In this document: positions 1-8,930 of the stretch, piece after piece
Position numbering within the stretch: position 1 is the stretch's first letter
Layout of the letters: every line of letters begins with the position of its first letter
Origin: an uncultured Lachnospiraceae bacterium
GTDB lineage: Bacteria; Bacillota; Clostridia; Lachnospirales; Lachnospiraceae
DNA: 64,000 nucleotides
Direction: 5' to 3'
Assembly (NCBI GenBank): GCA_902786365.1
Contig: CADACD010000023.1
Coordinates: 1 to 64,000, forward strand
Notes under the pieces: model-generated
The model's input: the letters and a program-made list of their open reading frames with translations, nothing else
Databases searched by the model: none
Told to the model about the DNA's origin: nothing
Program-made: the position numbers and the translations under genes

Positions 1-36
1 TCAAGAATCCGTTAAAGGAACTTTCGTAAGATAATG

Positions 37-1212
37 TTAAGCAGATGTAAAGGGAATGGGAAAAAACAGATAGCTTGATAAATAAAGGATTCCCAACTGT
101 CCCAATAAGAAGATAATATTGAGAAGAGTAAAGGTCAAAAGATACTTTTTGCGATTGGCATTTTCTATATTGGTATATGCTTTGTAGGAGATAATGCTTG
201 CCATCGAAGCAATCAGAGTTCCCAAACCTCCGAGGTTAACGCCAATGATTAAATCACAATACTGGTTTGTGAATTTGGATAATAAAAGAGCAGTTGGCAC
301 ATTACTGATGATCTGGCTGATGCCTAATGCAGTGAAAACTTCTCTATGATAGAGCATTTTTTCAATCAATGTGCTGACGTCTTCCATTCTTCCAATATTT
401 CCCACAAAGATAAAAAAACCAGTAAAAGTCATTAACAATGCATAATCACCTTTTAATAGCAACTTTTTGTCTATAATAAGAACGCTGACCAAGACAATTA
501 TTAAAAAAGTTTTGTCATCTAAAACCCTGATTACTACAAGAATGGCGGTCAGAAATAAGAAGCCGAATATCAGAATTTGTCCCCCATTTACCGCTACTTT
601 TGGCTTAGATTCTCTGCTGATTTTCATTTTCTGCTTCGAATTAGGAATCCAAAGGATGGAAAGGCATAGCATGACAAATGATGCTAAAGTGAAAGGAAGG
701 GTGATTTTGAAAAAGGCTGTGAGTGATAACCCTGCAATTCCATATAAGTAGAGGTTTTGAGGGTTTCCAATAGGAGTCAGCATACTTCCTAAGTTGGCAC
801 CAATGGTCTGCAGAACGATTACCGGTATCAATAAATCTTTTCTCTGGCATTTTTCCAAAACCATGATAGAGAATGGAACAAATACAATCAATGCAACATC
901 ATTGGTAATAAGCATGGCACTAAAGAATGGAAGAAGGATGAGGGTAAGGCATAACTGCCACCCATAGGTAACCTTTTTTAGAAGTCTTTCAGCAATCATA
1001 TCAAAGAGAGAGTTTTTTTTGAGCCCCTGGATAATCACCATCAGCCCCCAAAGAATTCCGAGTGTTCTAAAATCAATGTCCTGCAGGGACATTTTTTTTG
1101 GATTGACAAAAAATATTGAAAGAATTGCTAAGAACCATGCCGTTGCCAGAATGGGATCAAGGGATATTTTTTTGATTTTTAATAATAAGTTATTTTGATT
1201 TGTTTTTTTCAT
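37..1212 (-). CDS. SLC13/ArsB-type anion permease
   Basis: A 391-residue protein made almost entirely of hydrophobic segments (about ten membrane helices). The helical-hairpin motif LTPIGNPQNLYLY near residue 145 and ISNVPTALLLSKF near residue 310 are the two substrate-loop signatures of the CitMHS/ArsB/SLC13 ion-transporter superfamily. It should be an inner-membrane symporter or exchanger for an inorganic anion or a di/tricarboxylate; the sequence does not tell which. No ars genes lie nearby, so an arsenite role is not supported. The start is preceded on the minus strand by an AAAAGG ribosome site, and a promoter lies at 1273-1301. The gene downstream on this strand is outside the window. 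Confidence 0.85.
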   Translation of the reverse strand: MKKTNQNNLLLKIKKISLDPILATAWFLAILSIFFVNPKKMSLQDIDFRTLGILWGLMVIIQGLKKNSLFDMIAERLLKKVTYGWQLCLTLILLPFFSAMLITNDVALIVFVPFSIMVLEKCQRKDLLIPVIVLQTIGANLGSMLTPIGNPQNLYLYGIAGLSLTAFFKITLPFTLASFVMLCLSILWIPNSKQKMKISRESKPKVAVNGGQILIFGFLFLTAILVVIRVLDDKTFLIIVLVSVLIIDKKLLLKGDYALLMTFTGFFIFVGNIGRMEDVSTLIEKMLYHREVFTALGISQIISNVPTALLLSKFTNQYCDLIIGVNLGGLGTLIASMASIISYKAYTNIENANRKKYLLTFTLLNIIFLLGQLGILYLSSYLFFPIPFTSA

Positions 1213-1272
1213 TGCCTTTTCTATCCTTTTTTAGTTGATATGTGCCGGTTTCGTATGTACAATATGTTTTTC

Positions 1273-1301
1273 ATTATACTATAGAATGATTTTTGATACA
1301 A
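1273..1301 (-). promoter_or_regulatory. Promoter of the SLC13-type permease
   Basis: On the minus strand, TTGTAT and TATAAT are separated by 17 bases. The predicted transcript starts near 1266, about 50 bases before the permease start codon. Confidence 0.5.
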
Positions 1302-1325
1302 TAGAGTTTCGGTTGCTTTTTTAGC

Positions 1326-1418
1326 TGAAACGGAGGTGCTGAAACAGAGGTACTGAAACGGGGGTATGAAATGTAATGAATCAAAGATTCATTACAAATA
1401 GTGCAGGTGGAGGATACC
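1326..1418. repeat. Interspersed intergenic repeat, copy 1
   Basis: Three imperfect 14-base direct repeats of the form CTGAAACGGAGGTG (about 1324-1366) are followed by a perfect 11-bp hairpin, TGTAATGAATC / GATTCATTACA with an AAA loop (1372-1396), then GTGCAGGTGGAGGATA. A related copy lies at 58798-58889 after recX. The rest of the 1213-1545 gap contains only promoter-like AT-rich DNA. Confidence 0.6.
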
Positions 1419-1545
1419 TGTGAATAGTAAAGCATTAACGAATAAAATTAACAACCAATTAAAAAAGGGATGATTTGCTACATTTTATATGATATAATAT
1501 TTTATATTGTTTAGACTGGTAAAAGAAAGTGGTTGAAGGTAAGCT

Positions 1546-1989
1546 ATGAATCAGTATATGAAAATTGCAATTGAAGAAGCGAGAGAAGGAATCTATGCAG
1601 GGCATGGAGGTCCGTTTGGATGTGTCATTGTAAAAGATGGTATTGTCATTGGTCAGGGGCATAATGAAGTCATCAAAAGGAAAGATCCGACCTGTCATGG
1701 TGAAATGATGGCGATACATAGTGCCTGCCATACATTAGAAACATTTGATTTGACGGGTTGTGAATTATATACAACAGCACAACCGTGTCCAATGTGTCTG
1801 GGAGCAATATTATGGGCGAATATCAGGAAAGTTTATTATGGCTGCAACATTTCCGATACAAATGAAATAGGATTCAGAGATAAGGAGTTTTTCTCACATT
1901 CATGGAATATATCTGAAGAATTAGACCGTCCGGAATGTTTAGAGGTTTTTCAGGAATATCAGGAGCTCAAAGATAAAAAGAGTTATTGA
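1546..1989 (+). CDS. Nucleoside/guanine deaminase family protein
   Basis: A 147-residue zinc-dependent deaminase of the CMP/dCMP-deaminase fold. The first zinc-site motif with the catalytic Glu is CHGEMMA (residues 50-56) and the second is PCPMC (residues 79-83). The length and the C-terminal FFSHSW region resemble Bacillus-type guanine deaminase (GuaD), which converts guanine to xanthine, more than the tRNA adenosine deaminase TadA, but this is not certain. It is cytosolic. A GAAGGT ribosome site precedes the start and a TATAAT box lies at 1493-1498. Its stop codon overlaps the TTG start of the broken HD-domain gene that follows. Confidence 0.85.
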   Translation: MNQYMKIAIEEAREGIYAGHGGPFGCVIVKDGIVIGQGHNEVIKRKDPTCHGEMMAIHSACHTLETFDLTGCELYTTAQPCPMCLGAILWANIRKVYYGCNISDTNEIGFRDKEFFSHSWNISEELDRPECLEVFQEYQELKDKKSY

Positions 1990-2503
1990 AGAAGAAACAG
2001 GAAGAACAGAGAATATTGATACATGAAATTACGGAAGCATTTGCAAAGACAATTGATATGAAAGATAAGTACATAAACGGTCACTCTTTCAGAGTGGCAC
2101 AGTATACTGCGATGTTAGCGAGAGAACTCGGATATGATGAGGAGACAGTGGAAAAGTATCAAAATATTGCACTTCTTCATGATATTGGAAAGATTGGAAT
2201 ACCATCGAAGGTGTTAAATAAGCCGGGTAAATTGACGGATGAGGAATATAGTATCATCAAGTCACATACATCACTTGGTTATAATGTCCTTAAAGACATC
2301 AGTATTATGCCGGAGCTCGCTATAGGAGCTTAGATACTTTTGATGCCATGTACTCGAATCGACCTTACAGAGCATGTATGAATTTCGAGGAAGCAGTTTC
2401 TGTTATACAAGAAGTTTCAGGAACGCAGCTGGCAAGTGATGTGGTAGATGCATTCTTAAGACTGGTGAAAAGTGGAGAGATTCATGCATCGGATGACACA
2501 TAA
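1986..2503 (+). pseudogene. Broken HD-GYP phosphodiesterase gene
   Basis: Residues 1-115 (1986-2333) read as the first part of an HD-GYP domain: helix GHSFRVAQYTAMLA, the metal-binding LLHDIGKIGIP, then PELAIGA. A stop codon follows at once. Reading from 2333 in another frame continues with DTFDAMYSNRPYRACMNFEEA to a stop at 2501-2503, which is the normal end of the same domain. The segment expected between them, carrying the HHERxDGxGYP motif, is missing, so an internal deletion of roughly 100 bases also shifted the frame. There is no sensor domain in front. The family degrades cyclic di-GMP; this copy should be inactive. Confidence 0.8.
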
Positions 2504-2531
2504 ATTTAGTAAACGAAAGAGAGGCATTTTT

Positions 2532-3716
2532 ATGAGAAGAAGAATGATGGCAGTACTGTTGAGTATGACACTGGTGTTTGGAGCCACAGGTTGTGGCAGC
2601 CGGACTACAAAAGTCAGTTTAGGAAAGGATAGCGAGATTACGGAGGAAAAGAACACAAAGAAGGAAGAAAAAACGGATAAAGAAACAGAGAAAGAAGAGA
2701 AGGAGAAAAAAGAGACTGGAAAAAGTGAGTCAGAAGAAAAAGAAACTAAAGATGAACAGTTAGGAAAAGATACGCAGATTGATGAGAATCACTTGATTGC
2801 GAGAGTAAATTATTACGATAGTGACGGTTTGCTTTTGTACTATGAGACATTTACTTATTTTGATGATGGACTTATGTGCAGCAGTACAATGCATTCTATC
2901 AATTATTATTCAGATAATTTATCCTATCCGGACAATGAATATTCCATGATCTATCAATATGATGAAAATGGAGAAATGACATTATGTATGCTGGATGCCC
3001 TATCAGGTTCGGGGATGTATGATGCCGATACAGGAAAAGTAGTCATGGGATATGAGTACGATGATGAGGGTAATTCCACAGAGATATTTATCTATCCCTA
3101 CGAGGAGACAATCGAAGAGGAAAGGTTTGGAGTGGATCCTTCGAAAACAGAGATTCTCACTGGAGGAGCGAGAGTTTTTAATACTACACAATGTAAAGAA
3201 TGGGCAGGAACGTATTTAGATATGATGGGTAAGGTGGAAGCGGCAGATGAGGTGACAGATATGACAGTGTGCCGATTGATGTATATCAATGATGATGACA
3301 TACCGGAACTGTGGATTGACTACGGCTACGGATATGCAGGTGCAGAGGTATGTACTGTGAATGGTGATGAGGTGGACGAAGTGTGGTTTAACCATGGTTA
3401 TGCATACTATGTGGAGAGAGAAAATAGTATCTATATCTGCCAGGGGCATATGGGGGACTATGCTGATGATATCTATGAGATTAATAATGGTAAATACTGT
3501 CATGTGGCGGGAGGAACTTATGTAGAGTCAGAAGAACGGAATTGGGATGAGGCACCTGTTTTGATATATCATTGGAATGATAAGGAAGTGACAGAGCAGG
3601 AATATGAAGAGAGTCTGAAGAAAGCCTTTGATGACAGTCGGGAGTTTGATTCTGATGAAGACGTTTTAACCTTTGAGCAATGTTTGAATTTGATGGAATA
3701 TCTGGAAAGCAGATAG
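2532..3716 (+). CDS. Predicted lipoprotein of unknown function
   Basis: The ATG at 2532 is preferred because AAAGAGAGG lies 7-8 bases upstream and because it yields a clean lipoprotein signal: MRRRMMAVLLSMTLVFG then the lipobox ATGC (Cys about residue 22). A longer frame from 2472 would overlap the HD-GYP remnant. After the lipid anchor comes a Lys/Glu-rich linker of about 50 residues, then a roughly 300-residue acidic, aromatic-rich globular part with YDENGEMTL- and YEYDDEGN-type strands. I do not recognise the domain. It should sit on the outer face of the membrane. No partner gene is evident; the next gene has its own promoters. Confidence 0.75.
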   Translation: MRRRMMAVLLSMTLVFGATGCGSRTTKVSLGKDSEITEEKNTKKEEKTDKETEKEEKEKKETGKSESEEKETKDEQLGKDTQIDENHLIARVNYYDSDGLLLYYETFTYFDDGLMCSSTMHSINYYSDNLSYPDNEYSMIYQYDENGEMTLCMLDALSGSGMYDADTGKVVMGYEYDDEGNSTEIFIYPYEETIEEERFGVDPSKTEILTGGARVFNTTQCKEWAGTYLDMMGKVEAADEVTDMTVCRLMYINDDDIPELWIDYGYGYAGAEVCTVNGDEVDEVWFNHGYAYYVERENSIYICQGHMGDYADDIYEINNGKYCHVAGGTYVESEERNWDEAPVLIYHWNDKEVTEQEYEESLKKAFDDSREFDSDEDVLTFEQCLNLMEYLESR

Positions 3717-3745
3717 TATTCAACAACACAAAAAAATACGGATTC

Positions 3746-3774
3746 TTGTAAGATTCCCTTTGATATGATACAAT
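3746..3774 (+). promoter_or_regulatory. Candidate promoter upstream of GH13 gene
   Basis: TTGTAA and TACAAT are separated by 17 bases. It would give an approximately 95-base leader to the GH13 gene. Confidence 0.4.
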
Positions 3775-3827
3775 TATAAAGGTTATAACACATCTCTTAT
3801 CATGCATCGAAGCTATATGGTGCTGTT

Positions 3828-3857
3828 TTGACAAGAGCAATATACATATAATATAAA
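3828..3857 (+). promoter_or_regulatory. Second candidate promoter upstream of GH13 gene
   Basis: A perfect TTGACA box with TATAAA 18 bases on; the transcript would begin about 10 bases before the GH13 ribosome site (AGGAGGA). Confidence 0.4.
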
Positions 3858-3874
3858 TAGTAGGAGGAACAACA

Positions 3875-5491
3875 ATGGCTTGGTACGACGAGGCAATATT
3901 TTATCACATTTATCCATTAGGACTCACCGGTGCGCCTGCACAGAATGACTACGGTGAGCCGGTTCAAAGATTAAATACATTAATCCCATGGATTGACCAT
4001 ATTAAGGAGATTGGATGTAATGCATTATATATCGGACCGCTTTTTGAATCAGTGGGACATGGATATGAGACAACAGACTACAAAAAACTGGATTCAAGAT
4101 TAGGAACGAATGAGGATTTAGTTAATTTTGTAAAAAAATGTCATGAAAAAGGTATAAAAGTTGTATTTGACGGTGTGTTTAATCATACAGGCCGCGACTT
4201 TTTTGCATTTCAGGATATTAAAAAATATAGAGAAAATTCAAGATATACCGGTTGGTATCTGAATATCAATTTCTATGGAAATAATGAATATAATGATGGA
4301 TTTTCTTATGAGAACTGGGGCGGGTATAATCTTTTAGCGAAACTGAACCAGAGAAATCCGGAAGTGAAGGATTACATTTGTGATATTATCCGTTTCTGGG
4401 TCAGTGAGTTTGACATTGATGGAATAAGACTTGATGCGGCAGATGTACTTGACTTTGATTATATGAAAGCAATGAGAAGTGTTGCGAATGAGGTAAAACC
4501 TGATTTCTGGCTGATGGGAGAGGTAATTCATGGAGATTACACAAGATGGGTTAATAGCGGTACACTTCATGCTGTGACAAATTATACACTGCATAAGGCA
4601 TTTTATTCAGGACATAATGACCATAATTATTTCGAAATTGCTCACACAGTAAAAAGGCTTTATGATATGGCGGGCGGCAATATTCTGGGGCTTAGATTAT
4701 ATAACTTTGTGGATAATCATGATGTGGAGAGAATATATACAAAGCTCTCGAATAAGGCACATATGATACCGGTTCATATCCTGCTCTATACACTTCCGGG
4801 CGTTCCGTCTATCTACTATGGTTCTGAATTTGGAATCGAGGGAAGAAAAGAGAGAGGTTCTGATGCGTCACTAAGGCCGGCACTGAATCTTGAAGATTAT
4901 AAAGATGCAGTACAAAATAATGTTATCACAAAAGTAATCGCATCACTTGGAAAAGTAAGACAGGATGTTAAGGCATTATCTTATGGCGGATACAGAGAGT
5001 TATCGTTAACCACAAAACAGTATGCATTTTCAAGAAAACTTGATAATGAAAATGTTATCATAGCAGTCAATAATGATGATAATGAAGCATGGTTTTCTCT
5101 GCCGGCAGAAGGTGTAAATGAATATCTTGGTGTACTTTCGGGTGAGAGAGTTAAAGCAGAAAACGGAACAATAAATGTGTGCATAAAAGCAAACTATGGC
5201 GACATATTCCTGCCATTAAACAGTGAGACGAAAGAATATGAACCTGTCCAATATGAAGAAGTAGAAAAAGAAATTAAAAAAGAAGAACAAAAGGTTAAAA
5301 AAGAAGAAGTAAAATTGCCGGATCATGTAAGACCCGGCGTGTCATATGAAGAGATGACAGTGGAAGAATTACAGTTGACAATTCTTGATAAGATGAGTAA
5401 AAATGGTCCGGTAACAGATCAAATGAAGAGAACCGTCCTGGACAATGTTTATCATGATTCACTTGTCAACTGGGTGAAGAGTTTCAGATAG
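3875..5491 (+). CDS. GH13 alpha-amylase family glycoside hydrolase
   Basis: A 538-residue cytosolic enzyme (no signal peptide). All conserved GH13 regions are visible: GVFNHTG (region I, about residue 108), GIRLDAADV with the nucleophile Asp (about 187), WLMGEVIHGD with the acid/base Glu (about 212) and FVDNHDVER with the transition-state Asp (about 286). It hydrolyses or rearranges alpha-1,4/1,6-linked glucans or oligosaccharides; the exact specificity cannot be read. Unusually, the beta-sandwich is followed by a Glu/Lys-rich linker (about residues 455-480) and a roughly 50-residue helical tail, VTDQMKRTVLDNVYHDSL. The EF-G-like gene begins 58 bases later and probably shares the transcript. 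Confidence 0.88.
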   Translation: MAWYDEAIFYHIYPLGLTGAPAQNDYGEPVQRLNTLIPWIDHIKEIGCNALYIGPLFESVGHGYETTDYKKLDSRLGTNEDLVNFVKKCHEKGIKVVFDGVFNHTGRDFFAFQDIKKYRENSRYTGWYLNINFYGNNEYNDGFSYENWGGYNLLAKLNQRNPEVKDYICDIIRFWVSEFDIDGIRLDAADVLDFDYMKAMRSVANEVKPDFWLMGEVIHGDYTRWVNSGTLHAVTNYTLHKAFYSGHNDHNYFEIAHTVKRLYDMAGGNILGLRLYNFVDNHDVERIYTKLSNKAHMIPVHILLYTLPGVPSIYYGSEFGIEGRKERGSDASLRPALNLEDYKDAVQNNVITKVIASLGKVRQDVKALSYGGYRELSLTTKQYAFSRKLDNENVIIAVNNDDNEAWFSLPAEGVNEYLGVLSGERVKAENGTINVCIKANYGDIFLPLNSETKEYEPVQYEEVEKEIKKEEQKVKKEEVKLPDHVRPGVSYEEMTVEELQLTILDKMSKNGPVTDQMKRTVLDNVYHDSLVNWVKSFR

Positions 5492-5549
5492 TAACGTTTC
5501 CGGTATGGGACAGAGTGAAACCAAAATATCCAAACAAGGAGGTAGCTGT

Positions 5550-7619
5550 ATGAAGGTATTTACTACGGATAAGATCCGTAATGTTGTCCTTTTGGGACAT
5601 GGAGGCTGTGGCAAGACTTCACTTGCAGAGGCGATGGCATATCTTGCAGGTGTAACAAAACGTATGGGAAGTGTAGATAGCGGGAATACGTTAAGCGACT
5701 GTGACAAAGAAGAAATCAAGATGAAAATTTCACTGAAAACTTCAGTGATTCCGATTCCATGGGGAGAATACAAGATTAATCTTTTGGATACTCCCGGTTA
5801 TTTTGATTTTGTGGGGGAAACACAGGAGGCTGTATCAGCAGCAGATGCTGCGATTATCGTCATTTCCGGAAAGAGAGGAATTGAAGCCGGAACAAAACGT
5901 GCATGGGAGCTTTGTGAGAAAAGAAAACTCCCAAGAATGATTTTCGTGACAGAGATGGATGATGACAAGGCAAGTTTTAGAGAGGTAGTGCAGGCTTTAC
6001 AGGAAATGTATGGAAAAAGAATTGCACCATTTCATCTTCCAATCCGTGAAAATGAACAATTTGTAGGATATGTCAATGTGATTCAGCAGAAGGCAAAAAG
6101 ATGGAATGAAAAAGGGACAGTGGACAAATTTGATGTACCTGACTATTCTTTGAATAATCTTTTTATCTGCCGTGATGCATTATTAGAGGCGATTGCAGAA
6201 ACGAGTGAAGAGTTCATGGAGCGTTTCTTTAACGGAGATGAATTTTCAGAGGATGAGATCAGACAGGCATTGCGTGTAGGTGTTATGGATGGTTCTATGG
6301 TTCCGGTACTGATGGGTTCTAATACACAGGCAAGAGGAATGTACACTTTGATGGCAGATATCATCAAATACCTGCCGGGACCTGACAGGTGTAAGTGTGC
6401 CGGAATTAACACTGTGAATAATGAAGTATTTCAGGCGGATTATGATTTTTCTAAGCCGAAATCTGCTTATATCTTTAAGACAATTGCAGATCCGTATATC
6501 GGCAAATATTCACTGATTAAGGTGAATTCCGGAGTAATCAAACCGGATGATATATTATATAATTATCATCGGGATGGGGATGAAAAGTTAGGAAAGATAT
6601 ATGTCATCTGTGGCAATAAAGTGGAGGAAGTAAAGGAACTACATGCAGGCGATATCGGTGCGTTAGCAAAGCTTTCACAAAGTCTTACAACAGATTCTCT
6701 CTCTACCAGGAAGAATCCTGTAACCTATATCCGTGCAGCTATTGCTAAACCATATGTATACAGACGGTATAAGGCGGTAAAGAAAGGTGATGAAGATAAG
6801 ATATCACAGGCACTTTCTAAGCTGCTCATGGAGGATTTGACACTTCGAAATGTCAATGACAGTGAGAATGGACAGACACTTCTTTATGGAATCAGCGGCC
6901 AACATTTGGAAGTAGTGCAAAATATTCTTTTAGAAAAATATAAAGTGGAGATTGAGCTGATGCAGCCGAGAATTGCTTTTAAAGAGACAATCCAAAAGAA
7001 GGTTGACACGGAATATAAATACAAGAAGCAGTCCGGAGGACATGGCCAGTATGGACATGTAAAGATGACACTTGAACCGTCAGGTGATACGGATACACCA
7101 TATATTTTTGAACAGACTGTTGTAGGAGGCACCGTTCCAAAGAATTATTTTCCGGCAGTGGAAAAGGGAATTGCAGAATCTGTGAAGTGTGGACCATTGG
7201 CGAAATATCCGGTGACAGGAGTAAAGGCAGTGCTTTATGATGGAAGTTATCATTCAGTCGATTCCTCAGAGCTGGCATTTAAAGTAGCAACTGAACAGGC
7301 ATTTAAGAAAGGCTTTATGGAGGCAAAACCAGTGCTTCTTGAACCGATTGCCGCTCTTAAGGTGGTGGTGCCTATGGAGTATACAGGAGATGTCATGGGA
7401 GATCTTAACAAACGCCGGGCAAGGGTATTGGGCATGAACCCGCTTGATGGAGGGTACCAGGAAATTCTTGCGGATATTCCTTATCTTGAGCTTTATGAGT
7501 ATGACACAAAACTTCATTCGCTGACAAGGGGCAGTGGAATATTTTCGTATGAATTTGCCAGATATGAACAGGCACCACAAGATGTGGAACAGAAAGAAAT
7601 TGAGAAGGTGAATCAATAA
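5550..7619 (+). CDS. EF-G-like GTPase (EF-G-2/FusA2 type)
   Basis: A 689-residue translational GTPase paralogue. The ATG at 5550 is chosen because CAAGGAGGT lies 6-9 bases upstream; the longer frame from 5505 lacks such a site. P-loop GHGGCGKTS is at residues 17-25. The G3 motif is DTPGYFDF, with Tyr where canonical EF-G has the catalytic His. The G4 motif is TEMDDD rather than NKxD. Domain IV shows GGHGQYGHVKM and domain V follows, so the architecture is complete. This Tyr-for-His pattern is typical of the EF-G-2/FusA2 clade, whose role is poorly defined, so this is unlikely to be the main elongation factor. Confidence 0.85.
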   Translation: MKVFTTDKIRNVVLLGHGGCGKTSLAEAMAYLAGVTKRMGSVDSGNTLSDCDKEEIKMKISLKTSVIPIPWGEYKINLLDTPGYFDFVGETQEAVSAADAAIIVISGKRGIEAGTKRAWELCEKRKLPRMIFVTEMDDDKASFREVVQALQEMYGKRIAPFHLPIRENEQFVGYVNVIQQKAKRWNEKGTVDKFDVPDYSLNNLFICRDALLEAIAETSEEFMERFFNGDEFSEDEIRQALRVGVMDGSMVPVLMGSNTQARGMYTLMADIIKYLPGPDRCKCAGINTVNNEVFQADYDFSKPKSAYIFKTIADPYIGKYSLIKVNSGVIKPDDILYNYHRDGDEKLGKIYVICGNKVEEVKELHAGDIGALAKLSQSLTTDSLSTRKNPVTYIRAAIAKPYVYRRYKAVKKGDEDKISQALSKLLMEDLTLRNVNDSENGQTLLYGISGQHLEVVQNILLEKYKVEIELMQPRIAFKETIQKKVDTEYKYKKQSGGHGQYGHVKMTLEPSGDTDTPYIFEQTVVGGTVPKNYFPAVEKGIAESVKCGPLAKYPVTGVKAVLYDGSYHSVDSSELAFKVATEQAFKKGFMEAKPVLLEPIAALKVVVPMEYTGDVMGDLNKRRARVLGMNPLDGGYQEILADIPYLELYEYDTKLHSLTRGSGIFSYEFARYEQAPQDVEQKEIEKVNQ

Positions 7620-7726
7620 TAGTGATATTGATTTCAATATTTCCGGATTTTGCCTATGGAAATAATCCTGAAGATTATTAAATAATAATTTAAAATAAAT
7701 AATATTAATGAGATAGGAGAAATTTT

Positions 7727-8902
7727 ATGATTCAAAAGACTAATTTGACAAAGACATGGTTATCAGTTGTTCTTGCATTTCTGCTTGTTGTGGGAACAGT
7801 TCTGACAGGAGAGGAACTTTTGGCATTTGGAGAGGAGAGCTCAAATGTACCGGTATATCGTCTGTATACACCTGTTAATGGGGAACACCTTTATACGACA
7901 GACTGGAATGAAGTAAATGTACTGACAAGTAGAAATGGGTGGATTTATGAAGGCGTTGGCTGGTATGCACCTTCAAAGGGTACATCTGTATATCGTCTGT
8001 ACAATGAGGGATTAAAAAATCACTTATACACAACGGATACGAATGAAGTAAAGGTTTTGACAACAAGGCATGGCTGGAAGCTTGATAATAATGGAAAACC
8101 TTTATTTTACTCGGGTGGAAGTATAGGGATATACAGACTGTATAATGAAAAACTTAACGGAATGCACCTTTTGACAACAGATGCAAATGAATACAAGGTA
8201 CTCCCTTCATACGGATGGCAGCAGGAAGGAACAAAGATTTATGGAATAAAAAAAGGAAGCATGTCATACAACTCCAATATTTCCAACACAAGTTCACAGT
8301 ATACGATAGAGGCAGATGTACAGCTTACAGGAAGTGGAACAGGATATCATGCGAAGTTAGTTGCATGTACGGCAACCTCGGCAGTGAGCTTTGGAATACA
8401 GTATGACAAATGGGGAATTGCACCATATACAAACAGCACAACATTTTTGATTGAAAATGTTGCAAATAACGATGCCGGAGGACAGACATATACAAGAACA
8501 GGTTTTGCATCAACCGGAACAACGTATCATTTGATGATGACAGTACAGAAAAACGGTCAGGTAGATGTATATGTAAATGGCATGAAAGCGGGAAGTGTCA
8601 AAAATAAAAATCTGGCAAATCAGACAGTATATCTCAGAGTTGAGGCTTCAGGAAGAAAAAATGGCGATATTGTCAATGCAGTATTTAAAAATATAAAGTT
8701 AAAGGGAAGCGGAACTTATGATGCAAGTAAAGTATGGGGAACCTATATTTTTGATACAAATAAAAATATAAGGTCAAATACAAACTCTTTTAGCAGTGGA
8801 AAAACAGTTTATATTTCCGGAACAGTTACAGGAATAGCATCATCTGAAGATTGGGACAGTGCATATGACAAGGTGTCAGGTATCACCCAGTTTGTTGAAT
8901 AA
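7727..8902 (+). CDS. Secreted protein: DUF5648-like repeats plus lectin-like C-terminus
   Basis: Residues 1-35 form a signal peptide (positively charged start, LSVVLAFLLVVGTVL core). Residues about 45-185 hold three copies of a repeat of the type VYRLYNxxxxxHLYTTDxNEVxVL...GW, matching the DUF5648 repeat often found in secreted Firmicute proteins. Residues about 190-370 look like a concanavalin/LamG-like beta sandwich (VQLTGSGTGYHAKLVA, YHLMMTVQKNGQVDVYVNG, AVFKNIKLKG), which usually binds carbohydrate. The repeat block is nearly duplicated in the next gene, so the pair arose by duplication with exchange of the C-terminal domain. An AGGAGA site precedes the start. Confidence 0.75.
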   Translation: MIQKTNLTKTWLSVVLAFLLVVGTVLTGEELLAFGEESSNVPVYRLYTPVNGEHLYTTDWNEVNVLTSRNGWIYEGVGWYAPSKGTSVYRLYNEGLKNHLYTTDTNEVKVLTTRHGWKLDNNGKPLFYSGGSIGIYRLYNEKLNGMHLLTTDANEYKVLPSYGWQQEGTKIYGIKKGSMSYNSNISNTSSQYTIEADVQLTGSGTGYHAKLVACTATSAVSFGIQYDKWGIAPYTNSTTFLIENVANNDAGGQTYTRTGFASTGTTYHLMMTVQKNGQVDVYVNGMKAGSVKNKNLANQTVYLRVEASGRKNGDIVNAVFKNIKLKGSGTYDASKVWGTYIFDTNKNIRSNTNSFSSGKTVYISGTVTGIASSEDWDSAYDKVSGITQFVE

Positions 8903-8930
8903 ACAATCAATAAAAAGAAGGAGGAATAGT

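Noticed and set aside
3003-3840. Several minus-strand frames opposite the lipoprotein gene
   Set aside because: Shadow frames with no ribosome sites or recognisable domains.
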